DNA of 64,000 nucleotides from Deltaproteobacteria bacterium CSP1-8 (GCA_001443455.1 LDXO01000006.1:1-64000); one strand, 5' to 3'; counted from the first letter of the stretch, positions 8,403 through 17,480 are shown. The notes: generated by a model not told the origin, from the sequence alone. Made by a program: numbers and translations.

Positions 8403-8434
8403 TGCAACTATATTGCAGATGCAAATATTTTGCA
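8403..8434. promoter_or_regulatory. Tandem palindromic operator of the zinc operon
   Basis: Two 15-bp palindromes of the form TGCAA-N5-TTGCA lie at 8403-8417 and 8420-8434, two bases apart, immediately upstream of the Fur-family start codon. The A/T-rich core and dyad symmetry fit two adjacent Fur-family dimers. The remaining bases to 8712 hold no recognisable gene. Confidence 0.7.
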
Positions 8435-8712
8435 ACGGTAGGGGGGTTGCGGAATCTCGGCTTCGGGGGGAACATCTAGGTTGCAGGCAATGTCGAGGGT
8501 GCTGCTGCCGGCCGGTGCGTTGCTGCCGCCGGGAAAGGAGGACGGGGGAGAGGCCGTCGCCGTAGACCCGCGCTGGAGCCCGAAACGGACGGGGGAGGCC
8601 CCCTCTCCCGGGTCGACCGGCGGATATTGAGGCCGGGGAGGGAATTCACAGGGGAGAATCCGGGATCCCTCTTCCCGCATCGAACGGGAAACGGCAAGAA
8701 AGGGAGGATCCC

Positions 8713-9036
8713 GTGAAGGCGATACTCGCTGCCACGCTGGCGGGAATGGTCCTGCTGTTCACCGTCCTTCATATCCGGGCGAACGAACCGCTCGCAACGT
8801 GGGTGTCATCCTCGAGCCAGATCTACATTCACGGGACTCCCGTGTGCGTCACCCAGCAGGGGAAGGACATCGTGGCCTGGGTGGGGCAGTGCGGCCTGCA
8901 CCAGCTTCCCCCGGAGTCCGACTCGGTGGAAAGGCTTCCGTTCCAGCACGACCACCCGGGGATGAATCTTCCGCCGGGCCATCCACCGATCGATCAGGAG
9001 ATGTTCCCCAACGAGCAGAGGCGAGTGCTGATCTAG
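8713..9036 (+). CDS. Exported small protein with His/Pro-rich tail
   Basis: 107 residues from GTG 8713, with GGGAGG upstream. An N-terminal signal segment (MKAILAATLAGMVLLFTVL) is followed by a short domain with two Cys (VCVTQQGKDIVAWVGQC). The tail HDHPGMNLPPGHPPIDQE contains the GHPPID motif found at the ends of several exported metal- or haem-related proteins. It is divergent from the zinc operon. I do not recognise the family; a periplasmic metal-binding role is only a guess. Confidence 0.6.
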   Translation: MKAILAATLAGMVLLFTVLHIRANEPLATWVSSSSQIYIHGTPVCVTQQGKDIVAWVGQCGLHQLPPESDSVERLPFQHDHPGMNLPPGHPPIDQEMFPNEQRRVLI

Positions 9037-9045
9037 AGAAGGAAA

Positions 9046-9065
9046 GGGGGCCGGAAGGCCCCCTT
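9046..9065. terminator. Hairpin terminator between convergent genes
   Basis: GGGGGCC-GGAA-GGCCCCC, a perfect 7-bp stem with a tetraloop, begins 10 bases after the stop of the small exported protein. It is followed by TT on the plus strand and has AAA before the stem, so it could serve both convergent transcripts. Confidence 0.5.
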
Positions 9066-9093
9066 CGTCGACCTGCCAATCAAGGAAAATCGG

Positions 9094-10011
9094 TTAGAAG
9101 AGGTAGGTGAACCGGAGCGTCGTCCGGTTTCCCTCGGGGCGGTTCTCCGCAGAGAATTCCCACTGGGTTTTCAAACCCGCCGAGAACTTGTCGCTGAAGA
9201 AGTAGTGCAACGCCGGGCCGATCGCGAAGACCTGCTCTTTCGAATCGGGGATGTCCCCCGAATCTCCCTCGTCCTCCGTCAGTTGCTTCAGATAGTACCC
9301 GGCCACCGCGCCTCGGAGCCCCTTCCGGAACTCGTATTCGAACGAATAGTTGAAATGGAAGACCTGCCCCGGCGTGATCTCGCTTAGTCCCGAACCGATG
9401 AATGGATCGTCGTTCTTCGTGCTGTAGGTGTAGTGAATACGCCAGGAGGTAGAGAGTTTCGGCGTCAGGAACCAGGTGAAGGCGTAGTACGGCTCGATCA
9501 CCCAGTGGTTGCTCCCCGGGTTCAGAGCGTACTTCTTGTCGTACTGCCCCGTGGGGAACGTGAAGTCCAGCTCGAACCGCTGCACGATCGGGCGGCCGAG
9601 CAGTTTCGTGTCGAGCCACTGGAGGAACGGCCCCACCGTCAGGTCTCCCAGGAGGCCGGGATTGGTGGGAATCCCGTTGCCGCTGATGGATACGACGGGA
9701 AGGAGGACGTCCACCCCGATATGGGCGCCGAGGAGCTTGTGCTTGTATACATGGACGAGCTGGTTCATGGACAGCAGCACGCCGATATCCGGCTGACCCG
9801 GAATGTCGTCCCCGTCCTGGTCCTTGAACGTGTCGGACTCGTACGCCTGGACGTACTCGGTGAAAAACGTTCCCACGCCGGGAACGCCTCCGTCGAGGAT
9901 GTCCGTCAGGCCGAGGTTAAGCGGCGGTTGGTTGAACGCGTGCGATGGGGCGCCCGGGATCCCCGTGAAGACGGCGGCAATCAGCACTACGAACCATCCC
10001 CGTTTCATCAT
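9094..10011 (-). CDS. Outer-membrane beta-barrel transporter (MetA/phenol-degradation family)
   Basis: About 305 residues with a signal peptide (MKRGWFVVLIAAVFTGIPGAPSHA), then alternating-strand barrel sequence ending in the outer-membrane signature FTYLF. The pattern (FTFPTGQYDKKYALNPGSNHW, FHFNYSFEYEF, ALHYFFSDKFSAGLKTQW) matches the 'putative MetA-pathway of phenol degradation' transporter family, which moves hydrophobic compounds. The substrate here is unknown. ATG at 10011 and 10008 are adjacent; the second has the better distance from AGGAGG. Confidence 0.8.
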   Translation of the reverse strand: MMKRGWFVVLIAAVFTGIPGAPSHAFNQPPLNLGLTDILDGGVPGVGTFFTEYVQAYESDTFKDQDGDDIPGQPDIGVLLSMNQLVHVYKHKLLGAHIGVDVLLPVVSISGNGIPTNPGLLGDLTVGPFLQWLDTKLLGRPIVQRFELDFTFPTGQYDKKYALNPGSNHWVIEPYYAFTWFLTPKLSTSWRIHYTYSTKNDDPFIGSGLSEITPGQVFHFNYSFEYEFRKGLRGAVAGYYLKQLTEDEGDSGDIPDSKEQVFAIGPALHYFFSDKFSAGLKTQWEFSAENRPEGNRTTLRFTYLF

Positions 10012-10093
10012 CCCCCTCCTTGGATATCGTTGTGTCCGTGAACCGGCTCCCCCATACATATCCGCGGAGAATCTTGCCCGTCAACCTTTTCTT

Positions 10094-10123
10094 TTGGGAA
10101 ACCACGCTTCTCCCTGCTACAAT
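10094..10123 (+). promoter_or_regulatory. Candidate sigma-70 promoter for the methyltransferase operon
   Basis: TTGGGA at 10094-10099 and TACAAT at 10118-10123 are separated by 18 bases and lie just before the TTG start at 10147. The match is moderate. Confidence 0.4.
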
Positions 10124-10146
10124 ATGGCGCGACGGGTGGAGGTGCT

Positions 10147-10881
10147 TTGGCGTTCTACACGGACCTGAGCGACGTCTACGACGCGCTCTTCCCGGTATCC
10201 GAGGCCCAGCGGGCCCTCTTCGACAGGCTCCTCGCGTCGGGGCGGGTTCGCCGTGTCGCCGACGCCGGTTGCGGTTCCGGGGCGCAGCTTCTCCCCTTCG
10301 CCTCCGCAGGGGTGGAGTGCGTGGGCCTCGACCCCGATCCGGCCCTGGTCGCCCTGGCGAGGGCGAAACTTTCCCCGTTTCCCCGCGCCCGCGTGGAGAC
10401 CGGGGGGTTCTCGGACATCTCCCGCATCGTCTCCCCGCCGGCCGACCTCGTCCTCTGTCTTGGCAACTCGCTGGTCCACGTACCCCAGGACGAGGCGGCA
10501 CGCTTTCTCCGGGACGCCGCCTCGGTCACCTCGAGGGAAGGGGAGATCCTCCTCCAGATCCTCAACTACGAGCGCCTGCTGCTCGGGAACGTTACAACGC
10601 TTCCCCTCGTGAGTGCGGAGGAGGGGGCGATCGAGTTCCGTCGGAGCTATGTGTGGGAGGGGAACCGGAAGGTCCGGTTCCAGACGACGCTCCGGATTTC
10701 CCGAGGCGGCGAGCCCAGGATCGTGAGAAACGACATCCCTCTTTACCCCCTCTACCCCGATGAACTCAGGGAAATGCTGTCACGGGCCGGCTTCTCCGGG
10801 ATCCGGTTTTTCGGGGATTTCGCCGGCTCCGGCTTTACGCCGGAATCGGAGGCTCTCGTGTGCCTGGCGGGGAAACAATGA
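10147..10881 (+). CDS. Class I SAM-dependent methyltransferase
   Basis: The 244-residue protein shows the Rossmann-fold motif I VADAGCGSGAQLLPFA near residue 38, motif II ECVGLDPDPALVALA and motif IV DLVLCLGNSLVHV, where the methyl acceptor site forms. The substrate is not evident. The start is TTG at 10147 with GGAGGTGC upstream. The last bases overlap the ATG of the penicillin-binding protein gene (ATGA), so the two are co-translated. Confidence 0.85.
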   Translation: MAFYTDLSDVYDALFPVSEAQRALFDRLLASGRVRRVADAGCGSGAQLLPFASAGVECVGLDPDPALVALARAKLSPFPRARVETGGFSDISRIVSPPADLVLCLGNSLVHVPQDEAARFLRDAASVTSREGEILLQILNYERLLLGNVTTLPLVSAEEGAIEFRRSYVWEGNRKVRFQTTLRISRGGEPRIVRNDIPLYPLYPDELREMLSRAGFSGIRFFGDFAGSGFTPESEALVCLAGKQ

Positions 10882-12335
10882 CGAAGGGCCGGGGCCGGGG
10901 AAACACGTTGGTCCGGGCCCTGGCCGTTCTTGCCGCCCTCCTTGCCGCCTGGGGGGTCTCCCGCGCGGTCAGCGCGGCCAATCGCCCCCCGTTGCCCCCG
11001 CCGTCCCGGGTGCTCCCGACCCAGGACGAACAGACGGCGTTCGAGCACGGTCTGGCTCCCGAGGTCCTCCGGCAATTCCTCGCCGACGGCTTGTCGGAGG
11101 GAACCGCCCAGGACGGGACGAAGATCACCCTTACGCTCATCCCGCATCTCCAGAAAGCCATCTTCGAGCTCTACCGCCGGTATGACCCTCCCTACGGAGT
11201 CTTCGCCGCGATGGAGCCGAAGACCGGGAGGGTCCTGGCCCTCGTGGGATACCGCAAGGGAGGAGAGACGGATCCGTCGCTCCCTCTGAAGGCGATCTAT
11301 CCCGCCGCCTCTCTCATCAAGGTGGTCACGGCGGCGGCAGCGCTGGAGAAAGGGGCGATCTCCCCGGAGAAGGAGATCAGTTATCGCGGAGGGATCTACC
11401 GGATCACGCGCAAGGGCCTGCATACGCACGGGGGGCGAGGCATCCCCACCATGACGCTCGAGGAGGCCATCGCCAAGTCGGCCAACTCCGTATTCGGAAA
11501 GGTGGGGGTCAAATACGTGGGGAGCGAGACGCTCGGGGAGTTCATGGAGAAATTCGGGTTCGGCCAGCGGATCCCCTTCGGCCTTCCCGTCGAGGTAAGC
11601 AACGGCCTGGTGCCGTCGGACGAATACCATCTCGCCCGGACCGCCGCGGGCTTCGGGGAGGTGTACGTCTCCCCGCTCCACATGGCGATGATCATGTCGG
11701 CGATCGGTTCCTCCGGGGAGATGCCGAGGCCGATCCTGATCGAGAGCGTCGAGGACCAGGACGGTGAACCCCTTTACGAGGCGGTGCCGTCGAAGTGGCG
11801 GGACACGGTGAGCCCCGAGACGGCCGACGCGCTGCTCAAAATGATGGTGAAGACGATCGAGATGGGGACCTCGCGGCGGGCGTTCGGCACCCCCGACTCC
11901 ACGCCGCTATTGCGGGACATGGAGGTGGCCGGCAAGACCGGGTCCCTGTCGGGCTGGAGCCCGAAAATGCGTTTCGAATGGTTCGCCGGCGTTGCGCCGG
12001 TAGGGGACGCGAAAATTGCGGTCGCCGCCCTCGTGGTGAACGACAACCACGGGAAGATCAAGGGGAGCTACGTCGGGAAGGAGGCGTTTTGCTCCTACTT
12101 CGGGTATCCGGAATCCCGCCCGCCCGCCTACGCGAAAGCCCGGGGGAAGAAAAAAGGGCGCGCCGAGGCAAGGAAACGAGGAGCAAAAAAGGTGGGCGCC
12201 GTGAGGAAAGGGTCGAAGAAGCGCTCACCGGAGGTCAAGCGGGCGCCCGTGTCTCCCCGGTCGTCCGGCCCGCTTCTCATCCCCCGCTGGCTGTCGTATC
12301 GATGCCCCCGTCCCGGCGACCCTTCCCGGGGCTGA
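10878..12335 (+). CDS. Penicillin-binding transpeptidase-domain protein
   Basis: 485 residues with an N-terminal membrane anchor and a transpeptidase fold: the active Ser in AASLIK (SxxK), SAN in AKSANSVF and KTGS in VAGKTGSLSG. The order and spacing match class B/D-like penicillin-binding proteins. There is no glycosyltransferase domain, and a short unassigned segment precedes the catalytic part. It would cross-link peptidoglycan in the periplasm. The C-terminal 70 residues are strongly basic (KKKGRAEARKRGAKK) and probably disordered, unusual for this family. ATG 10878 is chosen over the upstream start because of the ATGA overlap. Confidence 0.85.
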   Translation: MTKGRGRGNTLVRALAVLAALLAAWGVSRAVSAANRPPLPPPSRVLPTQDEQTAFEHGLAPEVLRQFLADGLSEGTAQDGTKITLTLIPHLQKAIFELYRRYDPPYGVFAAMEPKTGRVLALVGYRKGGETDPSLPLKAIYPAASLIKVVTAAAALEKGAISPEKEISYRGGIYRITRKGLHTHGGRGIPTMTLEEAIAKSANSVFGKVGVKYVGSETLGEFMEKFGFGQRIPFGLPVEVSNGLVPSDEYHLARTAAGFGEVYVSPLHMAMIMSAIGSSGEMPRPILIESVEDQDGEPLYEAVPSKWRDTVSPETADALLKMMVKTIEMGTSRRAFGTPDSTPLLRDMEVAGKTGSLSGWSPKMRFEWFAGVAPVGDAKIAVAALVVNDNHGKIKGSYVGKEAFCSYFGYPESRPPAYAKARGKKKGRAEARKRGAKKVGAVRKGSKKRSPEVKRAPVSPRSSGPLLIPRWLSYRCPRPGDPSRG

Positions 12336-12342
12336 CCGTCCG

Positions 12343-13329
12343 ATGGAATTCTCACGGCTGATATCGTCGAGGCAGAGCCTGCGGGCCTTCGCGGACAGGC
12401 GGGTCGAGCCGGAAAAAATCGAGCGGATGATCGAGGCCGCAAGGTGGTCTCCCTCCTGCGCGAACCGGCAGCCGTGGCGGTTCGTGATCGTGGAGGCGGG
12501 GGACCCCTCGCGGCACGCCCTCGAGGAGTCCCTCGACGCGGGAAATGCCTGGGCGAAACGGGCTCCTGTCCTTATCGTCACCGGAGCGCGGAAGGCCGAC
12601 GGGTCTTCCGTGGAGACGAGGGACTACTTCCACCACGATACGGGGCTGGCCACCATGAGTCTCCTGTACCGCGCGGTGGACCAGGGGCTGCTTGCGCACC
12701 CGATGGCGGGGTGGAAGGAGGATCCCCTGAGGACGGCCCTCTCCCTGCCGGAGGATTTTCTGCCCATCGCGGTCATCGCCGTGGGGTACGCGGGAAGGAA
12801 AGAGGATCTCGACGGGGAGACCCGGAAGAAGGACGAGCGGACGCGGGTTCGCAAGAACGCCGGGGAGATCGCCTTCCGCGGACGTTGGGGGGAACCCTTC
12901 CGGGGGACCTTGCCCTCCTCCCCCGCGAAGGTGTACGAGACCGAGATCCCCCTGCGGTTCGGCGACATCGACGCGATGGGGCACGTGAACAACGCCGTGG
13001 CGATGACGCTCTTCGAGCTCGGGAGGGCCAAATTCTTCGCCGAGGTGGTGGGGATAGGAAGGATCGAGGACTACGAGTTCATCCTGGCCGAGGCGACCGT
13101 CCGGTACCGTCTCCCCATCCTGCTCCAGGACCAGGTGCGGCTGCGCATGCACATTACCGACATCGCGCGAAGTTCGTTCAAGTTCAAGGCCGATCTGTTC
13201 GATCCCCGCGACGGCCGCGTCTTCACCGAGGCCGAAACCGTGCAGGTGATGTTCGACTACGCAACAGGGCGGGTGAAACCGGTATCGGCGGAGTTCCTTG
13301 CCAAGGTGAGGGACTATATCGGGGGGTAG
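12343..13329 (+). CDS. Nitroreductase-thioesterase fusion protein
   Basis: The 328 residues fall in two parts. Residues 1-175 are a nitroreductase-like flavin domain (SSRQSLRAFADRRVEPEKIE, then ARWSPSCANRQPWRFVIV, with a GLA/MSLLYRAVDQGL region). Residues about 200-328 are a hotdog thioesterase of the 4-hydroxybenzoyl-CoA type (FGDIDAMGHVNNAVAMT, with the catalytic Asp). The same frame is continuous through an Arg/Lys-rich linker near 165-180. Activity of both halves is inferred from motifs; the combined substrate is unknown. Confidence 0.85.
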   Translation: MEFSRLISSRQSLRAFADRRVEPEKIERMIEAARWSPSCANRQPWRFVIVEAGDPSRHALEESLDAGNAWAKRAPVLIVTGARKADGSSVETRDYFHHDTGLATMSLLYRAVDQGLLAHPMAGWKEDPLRTALSLPEDFLPIAVIAVGYAGRKEDLDGETRKKDERTRVRKNAGEIAFRGRWGEPFRGTLPSSPAKVYETEIPLRFGDIDAMGHVNNAVAMTLFELGRAKFFAEVVGIGRIEDYEFILAEATVRYRLPILLQDQVRLRMHITDIARSSFKFKADLFDPRDGRVFTEAETVQVMFDYATGRVKPVSAEFLAKVRDYIGG

Positions 13330-13368
13330 CCCCCCTGGCATCGATCCCGTCCTTTTCCGGACGACGTC

Positions 13369-13782
13369 TCATTTCCCCGGCGTGCCGGGAGCAGTAACGA
13401 TCAGTTCACCCCGCATTCCTCTTTCCCTGTGGGTTTTTCCCAGGAACGACTTGTCGCAGGAGAACGTGTACGTTCCCGCCGGCAGGGGCGGCACCCGGAG
13501 AAACGTCTCCCCCCCCTTGTTCAACTCCCGCCGGGCGATGATCTTCCCGTCAGGGCCTGCCAGGACGAACGAGTGGGGTGCGATCCCCGATTCCGTGGAC
13601 ACGCGAACGACGACGCTCTCCCCCGCGGGGAGGGAAAGGCGGGCGGGGTCGAAGAAGTAACTCCCCGCCCGGAGGTCGAGAACCTTTTCCCCCGGTGCGG
13701 GTGTTATGGCGCCCTCCCGGACCTGCGGCCCGGCGCACCCGGCGATCGCGAGAAGGATGGCGCTTGCCAGGAACCGTTTCAC
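13369..13782 (-). CDS. Cupredoxin-like lipoprotein
   Basis: 137 residues from GTG 13782 with GGGGGGAG upstream. The lipobox IAGC near residue 15 anchors it to a membrane. The single cupredoxin domain keeps a full set of candidate type 1 copper ligands: His in APHSFV, then Cys in TFSCDK, His in GKTHRERGM and Met in the same segment. A periplasmic electron-transfer or copper-binding role is inferred. Confidence 0.75.
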   Translation of the reverse strand: MKRFLASAILLAIAGCAGPQVREGAITPAPGEKVLDLRAGSYFFDPARLSLPAGESVVVRVSTESGIAPHSFVLAGPDGKIIARRELNKGGETFLRVPPLPAGTYTFSCDKSFLGKTHRERGMRGELIVTAPGTPGK

Positions 13783-13886
13783 GTTCTCCCCCCTGCATCT
13801 TTTCAAAATGAGATGAACTGCGGAGAAAGAAGATGCACCGTTTTCGCCAGTCTTGATGCAGGCGATCCCTCTGCCACCGTTTCCCT

Positions 13887-15785
13887 TCAGAAATAGATAT
13901 TCCATGAGAATTTCGCTTCGTTGTAGTGGAGCCCGGGGGAAACGGTCCGGCCGACATCCACAAACAGCGCATGGTGACGGTGAAGAGAGATCCCCTGGCG
14001 GAGGACCGCCGAAAACTCCCTCCCCCGTTTTTCGTCCCCCAGGACGCCGAAGATCTGGCGCGCCTCCAGGAGGATTTTCCAGGAGCCTGTCATCGGTCTC
14101 AGGATCCCGGCAACCAGGCCGACTCCCCCCGTGTAATCGGGGCTGTACTTGCCGGCGACATTTACCTCCGCCTCCAGCAGCACGTGGACCAGGCCGAGTG
14201 GGCGGGTATCCCAGGTCATTCCTCCGCCGGGATTGAGGGAAAAGACCAGGGCGTCCGAACCGCCCGGGAGTGGTTTTGTTGCGAACCCCGTCCGGAACTT
14301 CCAGGACACCGGCCGGAAGAAGGTGTCCCGCCCGGCAAGCGACAGGATATGGATCAGATCCCATTGCTGCAGGCGAAGCCGACCGGTGTCGGGATAGTAG
14401 CGGACCGTCGCACGGGAAAACTCGATCTGGGACCCCGGCGTGAAGCCGTCGTCGGCATCGAGGAGGTCGTGATAAGCCGGCCGGCCGGACGCCTCGAGGA
14501 AGACATCGTCTTCCCGGATCCCCGCAGCCAGCGCCACCCGGGAGGACCCGTGGCCGCCTTCGGGGGGCTCCGGAACCGGAAGGGGGGAGAGACCGCTCTC
14601 CGTTCCCGGGATCGTGCTCCGTGCGGCGAGGACCTCGAGGAAACGCTTCAGATACTCCTCCTTCGTGTATTGCCTCTTGGCATAACGCAACTGGATGGTT
14701 TCCGAGGCGAGGTCCAGGATCCGCCCTTTTGTCGTGTCGGGCATGCCGTCCGCCAGGATCTCCCGCGGAGAAACGGTATTGTCGAGCACGGACCGGGCTT
14801 TCCGGATATTCGCCTCGTCAAGGGAGGAAGCCATGTGCCGTATCTTTCTGGCCTGGGAAGGGCGGAAGACCGGATCGGAGACCAGGCCCTCGGAGCGGAC
14901 GGCTTTGAGCGTGTCGATCGGGATGGTGAACCCGCGGAACCGGTCGGTCAGCCTTGCGGAAGGGGCGGCAACCTCCAGCAGGAAGAGCAGGTCGTAGGAG
15001 CAGTTCTCCTTGAAAAAGAAGTAGTCCGAGTAGATCCCCTGCAGTTCCATGACATGCAGAACCATCCGCCGGACATCGTCTTCCGTCAGGTTCAGCCGGT
15101 ACTCCCAGAGGTCCCGCTGGTCCATGTTGCTGTATTCCTTCACCTTGTCGTAGTACGGGAGGATGGAGAAGTAGCCCGGGTAGAGCCCGAAGATCCCCTT
15201 GAAGGCATAGGCCAGCCCGTTGTCCCTCCGGTCGATCCGGGCCGCGTAGTTTACGGCGTACGACAGGAGAGGGCTTTCGTAGGAGGAGTCGAATCGAAGG
15301 AGGGTGTGACCGAACATGGAGGCAGGGGCGTTCATATGGCCCGACGCGAAGACCATGCTCGCGGACTTTGCGTCGATCCTCTTCAGGTTTTCCTCAAGGG
15401 TTCGGCAGGAGACCTCGGGAAGCCGGGAGAGATCGGCGGCAAGCCGCTGGATCAGCCAGTCATACCGGGCGGGGAACCGGCATCTCGGAAGGGTCTGCTC
15501 TTCCTCCCCTTGCGCGAAGAACCCGTCGATGGCAGCATCAAGCTCCGCCGCAGGATCGGTTTTCCCGCGTGGAGACAGGAAGAAATTCCTGTCGTCAACG
15601 AGACTTTCCGTGCCGAAGACCCCCGTCTTGTAATGCAGGAGAGCGTGCCAGTATCGGTGTTCCTGGAGACGGAGCCGTTTTGCCGATTCTTTCAGTTCGG
15701 CGGTGTAGGTGTTCGTCTCCGCTGACACCGGCGGGGGAGGGAACAGGAGGAGAAACAGAAGAGGGTATGCGAGTGGTCGTCGCAT
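13887..15785 (-). CDS. DUF4105-domain envelope protein
   Basis: The 632-residue protein has a signal sequence (MRRPLAYPLLFLLLFPPPPVSA). The N-terminal half carries the DUF4105 pattern: ASGHMNAPASMFGHTLLRF, YAVNYAAR, LYPGYFSILPYYDKV and a Cys in FFFKENCSYDLL, with His and Cys residues laid out like a papain/NlpC-like hydrolase. The C-terminal half looks like an outer-membrane barrel and ends SWNIYF. DUF4105 proteins are exported and uncharacterised. The next gene upstream on the same strand is a DUF3015 protein. Confidence 0.85.
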   Translation of the reverse strand: MRRPLAYPLLFLLLFPPPPVSAETNTYTAELKESAKRLRLQEHRYWHALLHYKTGVFGTESLVDDRNFFLSPRGKTDPAAELDAAIDGFFAQGEEEQTLPRCRFPARYDWLIQRLAADLSRLPEVSCRTLEENLKRIDAKSASMVFASGHMNAPASMFGHTLLRFDSSYESPLLSYAVNYAARIDRRDNGLAYAFKGIFGLYPGYFSILPYYDKVKEYSNMDQRDLWEYRLNLTEDDVRRMVLHVMELQGIYSDYFFFKENCSYDLLFLLEVAAPSARLTDRFRGFTIPIDTLKAVRSEGLVSDPVFRPSQARKIRHMASSLDEANIRKARSVLDNTVSPREILADGMPDTTKGRILDLASETIQLRYAKRQYTKEEYLKRFLEVLAARSTIPGTESGLSPLPVPEPPEGGHGSSRVALAAGIREDDVFLEASGRPAYHDLLDADDGFTPGSQIEFSRATVRYYPDTGRLRLQQWDLIHILSLAGRDTFFRPVSWKFRTGFATKPLPGGSDALVFSLNPGGGMTWDTRPLGLVHVLLEAEVNVAGKYSPDYTGGVGLVAGILRPMTGSWKILLEARQIFGVLGDEKRGREFSAVLRQGISLHRHHALFVDVGRTVSPGLHYNEAKFSWNIYF

Positions 15786-15829
15786 ACCCTCTTATATCAT
15801 TCCCCTGCGGTACGGTTTTCCCCCGTTGT

Positions 15830-16312
15830 TTACCCCTGGGAGGAAAGAAGCACGATCGTGTCGACCACCTGCGCGTACTCCACGTTCTCCCTGGGGAAGA
15901 TTTCCGTGAAGTGGGACTGCAGGTTGCGGTAGAATCCTTCCCTTCTTTCCGGCGCGATCTGCATCAGCTCCGCGAGCGTCTGGACGGACTCCCCCCGGCC
16001 CTGGGCGATGTCTTTCGCCAGGCTGTCGAGGTTCGCGTAGACAAACTCGTTGAGGCGCTCGTTCTGGACGAATTTCTTCGGCTGCGTGCACTCGGACGTG
16101 CCGGAGGAGATGCCGAAGGTCTGGTTCCCCAAGGTGCCGTTCGTGGTCGCCTGAAAGGCCTGGAGCAGGCTGGAGTCGTTGGCGTTGGCCTGGAAGAGCA
16201 TTGTCCCGAGGCCGCACCCGGTGTTCTGGTGGGCCAGTCCTCCCGTTTCTGCTGCGAACGAGGTGGTGGCGAAGATGAGGGTTAATGCGACGATCCCGAG
16301 TATCCGTTTCAT
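15830..16312 (-). CDS. DUF3015 periplasmic protein
   Basis: The 160-residue secreted protein (MKRILGIVALTLIFATTSFA) shows the DUF3015 pattern: an early GCGLGTMLFQ, then the TNGTLGNQTFGISSGTSECTQP region and an alpha-helical C-terminal half. The family is restricted mostly to Proteobacteria, often beside DUF4105 genes, as here. Function unknown; the pairing suggests a shared envelope role. Confidence 0.88.
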   Translation of the reverse strand: MKRILGIVALTLIFATTSFAAETGGLAHQNTGCGLGTMLFQANANDSSLLQAFQATTNGTLGNQTFGISSGTSECTQPKKFVQNERLNEFVYANLDSLAKDIAQGRGESVQTLAELMQIAPERREGFYRNLQSHFTEIFPRENVEYAQVVDTIVLLSSQG

Positions 16313-16385
16313 TTGGGTCCTCCCTTTCCGAATAGTGGAATGATGCTACTCATGATAGTTCAAATGATCGGGACGAGGGAAAGTT

Positions 16386-17312
16386 TCAGAGAATGAAGAG
16401 ACTTTCGCGGAACGATCCCCCCGGCGACGTCCGTTCCCTCGGTCCCGCTTTCCCGTTTTTCCCCTCCCCGAGGACGGCGGCAAGGAACGAAAGGAGCCGT
16501 TTCCGTAGATTCTCATCGGAAAGCGCCCCGATGTGTGCCGCTCCGGGGGCGATCCACAGCTGCTTCGGTTCCCCGGCGAGCCGGTAGAGCAGTTCCCCGT
16601 GCCGTACCGGGACGACCTTGTCCGCTCCCCCGTGGAGGAGGAGGACGGATACGGGACGGACGCGGCCGATCCAGCGGCTGGCGCTGTACCGATCCGTAAC
16701 GAGAAGGGAGAGGGGGTACTGCAAGGGCCACAGGAGGACAACCCCGGCGATCTTTTCCCGGGCGATTCTCCGGTATCCGGAGAACGCGCTGTCGATGACC
16801 AGCGCCCGGATCCGGTCCCGGTGAGGGGAGTTGGCGACGGCGTAGACGGCGACGGATCCCCCCAGGGATTGCCCGAAGACCGCGACCCGGTCCTTGTCAA
16901 CCCGCTCCATCCGGAAGATCTCGTCGATCGCCGCCAGGGCGTCCACGTGGATCCCCTCCATATCCGGCTTTCCTTCCGACTTTCCGTATCCCCGGTAGTC
17001 GAAGAGAAAGACCTGGTATCCCTCCCGGGCGAGCCACAGGACGGCGCCTGCGTGGGTGCTGATGTTTTCCGCGTTTCCGTGGAAGAAGAGGACCGTTCCG
17101 CGCGGCTCGGTGTTCGGGTGGAAGAACCATCCGTGGAGCCGCACGCCGTCGGGCGTTTTGAAAAACACGTCCTCGTGCAGGACCCGTTCGAGATACGGGT
17201 TCGCCACGTGGATCCGCTGCGGATAAAAGAAATAGGAATCGCACCCCGAAAGGGCCGCCAGGAAAAGGGCAAGGATCAGGAACGGCACCGTCGTCCGGAG
17301 ACGGCATATCAT
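16386..17312 (-). CDS. Alpha/beta-hydrolase lipoprotein (Bem46/YfhR-like)
   Basis: The 308-residue protein begins with a lipoprotein signal (LFLAALSGC, lipobox Cys near residue 24). The hydrolase core shows the oxyanion strand VLFFHGNAENIS, the nucleophile elbow FGQSLGGS, the acid in LHGGADKVVP and a catalytic His in GAAHIGAL. Serine-hydrolase activity on an unknown ester is likely, at the membrane surface. Confidence 0.85.
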   Translation of the reverse strand: MICRLRTTVPFLILALFLAALSGCDSYFFYPQRIHVANPYLERVLHEDVFFKTPDGVRLHGWFFHPNTEPRGTVLFFHGNAENISTHAGAVLWLAREGYQVFLFDYRGYGKSEGKPDMEGIHVDALAAIDEIFRMERVDKDRVAVFGQSLGGSVAVYAVANSPHRDRIRALVIDSAFSGYRRIAREKIAGVVLLWPLQYPLSLLVTDRYSASRWIGRVRPVSVLLLHGGADKVVPVRHGELLYRLAGEPKQLWIAPGAAHIGALSDENLRKRLLSFLAAVLGEGKNGKAGPRERTSPGGSFRESLFIL

Positions 17313-17480
17313 GTCGCTACCCCAGCGGACAGAAGGATGAGGAGCAGCGCGGAGGTGTGCATTCCGCCTACCTTACGGCGCCCCGTTCTTTTTCGCAACC
17401 GGGACCACCGGTTGACGTGGATCAAGGCCGCGGTTTCCTGGTCCGCCCTATAATAAGATAAAATCAAGAAGGGTGGCCGA

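Noticed and set aside
8403..8434. A short CRISPR-like direct repeat
   Set aside because: Only two units, each palindromic and at a regulator start, so operator sites fit better.
13926..15725. A 599-codon plus-strand frame
   Set aside because: It mirrors the DUF4105 gene on the minus strand, which has a signal peptide, family motifs and a barrel end; the plus frame has none.
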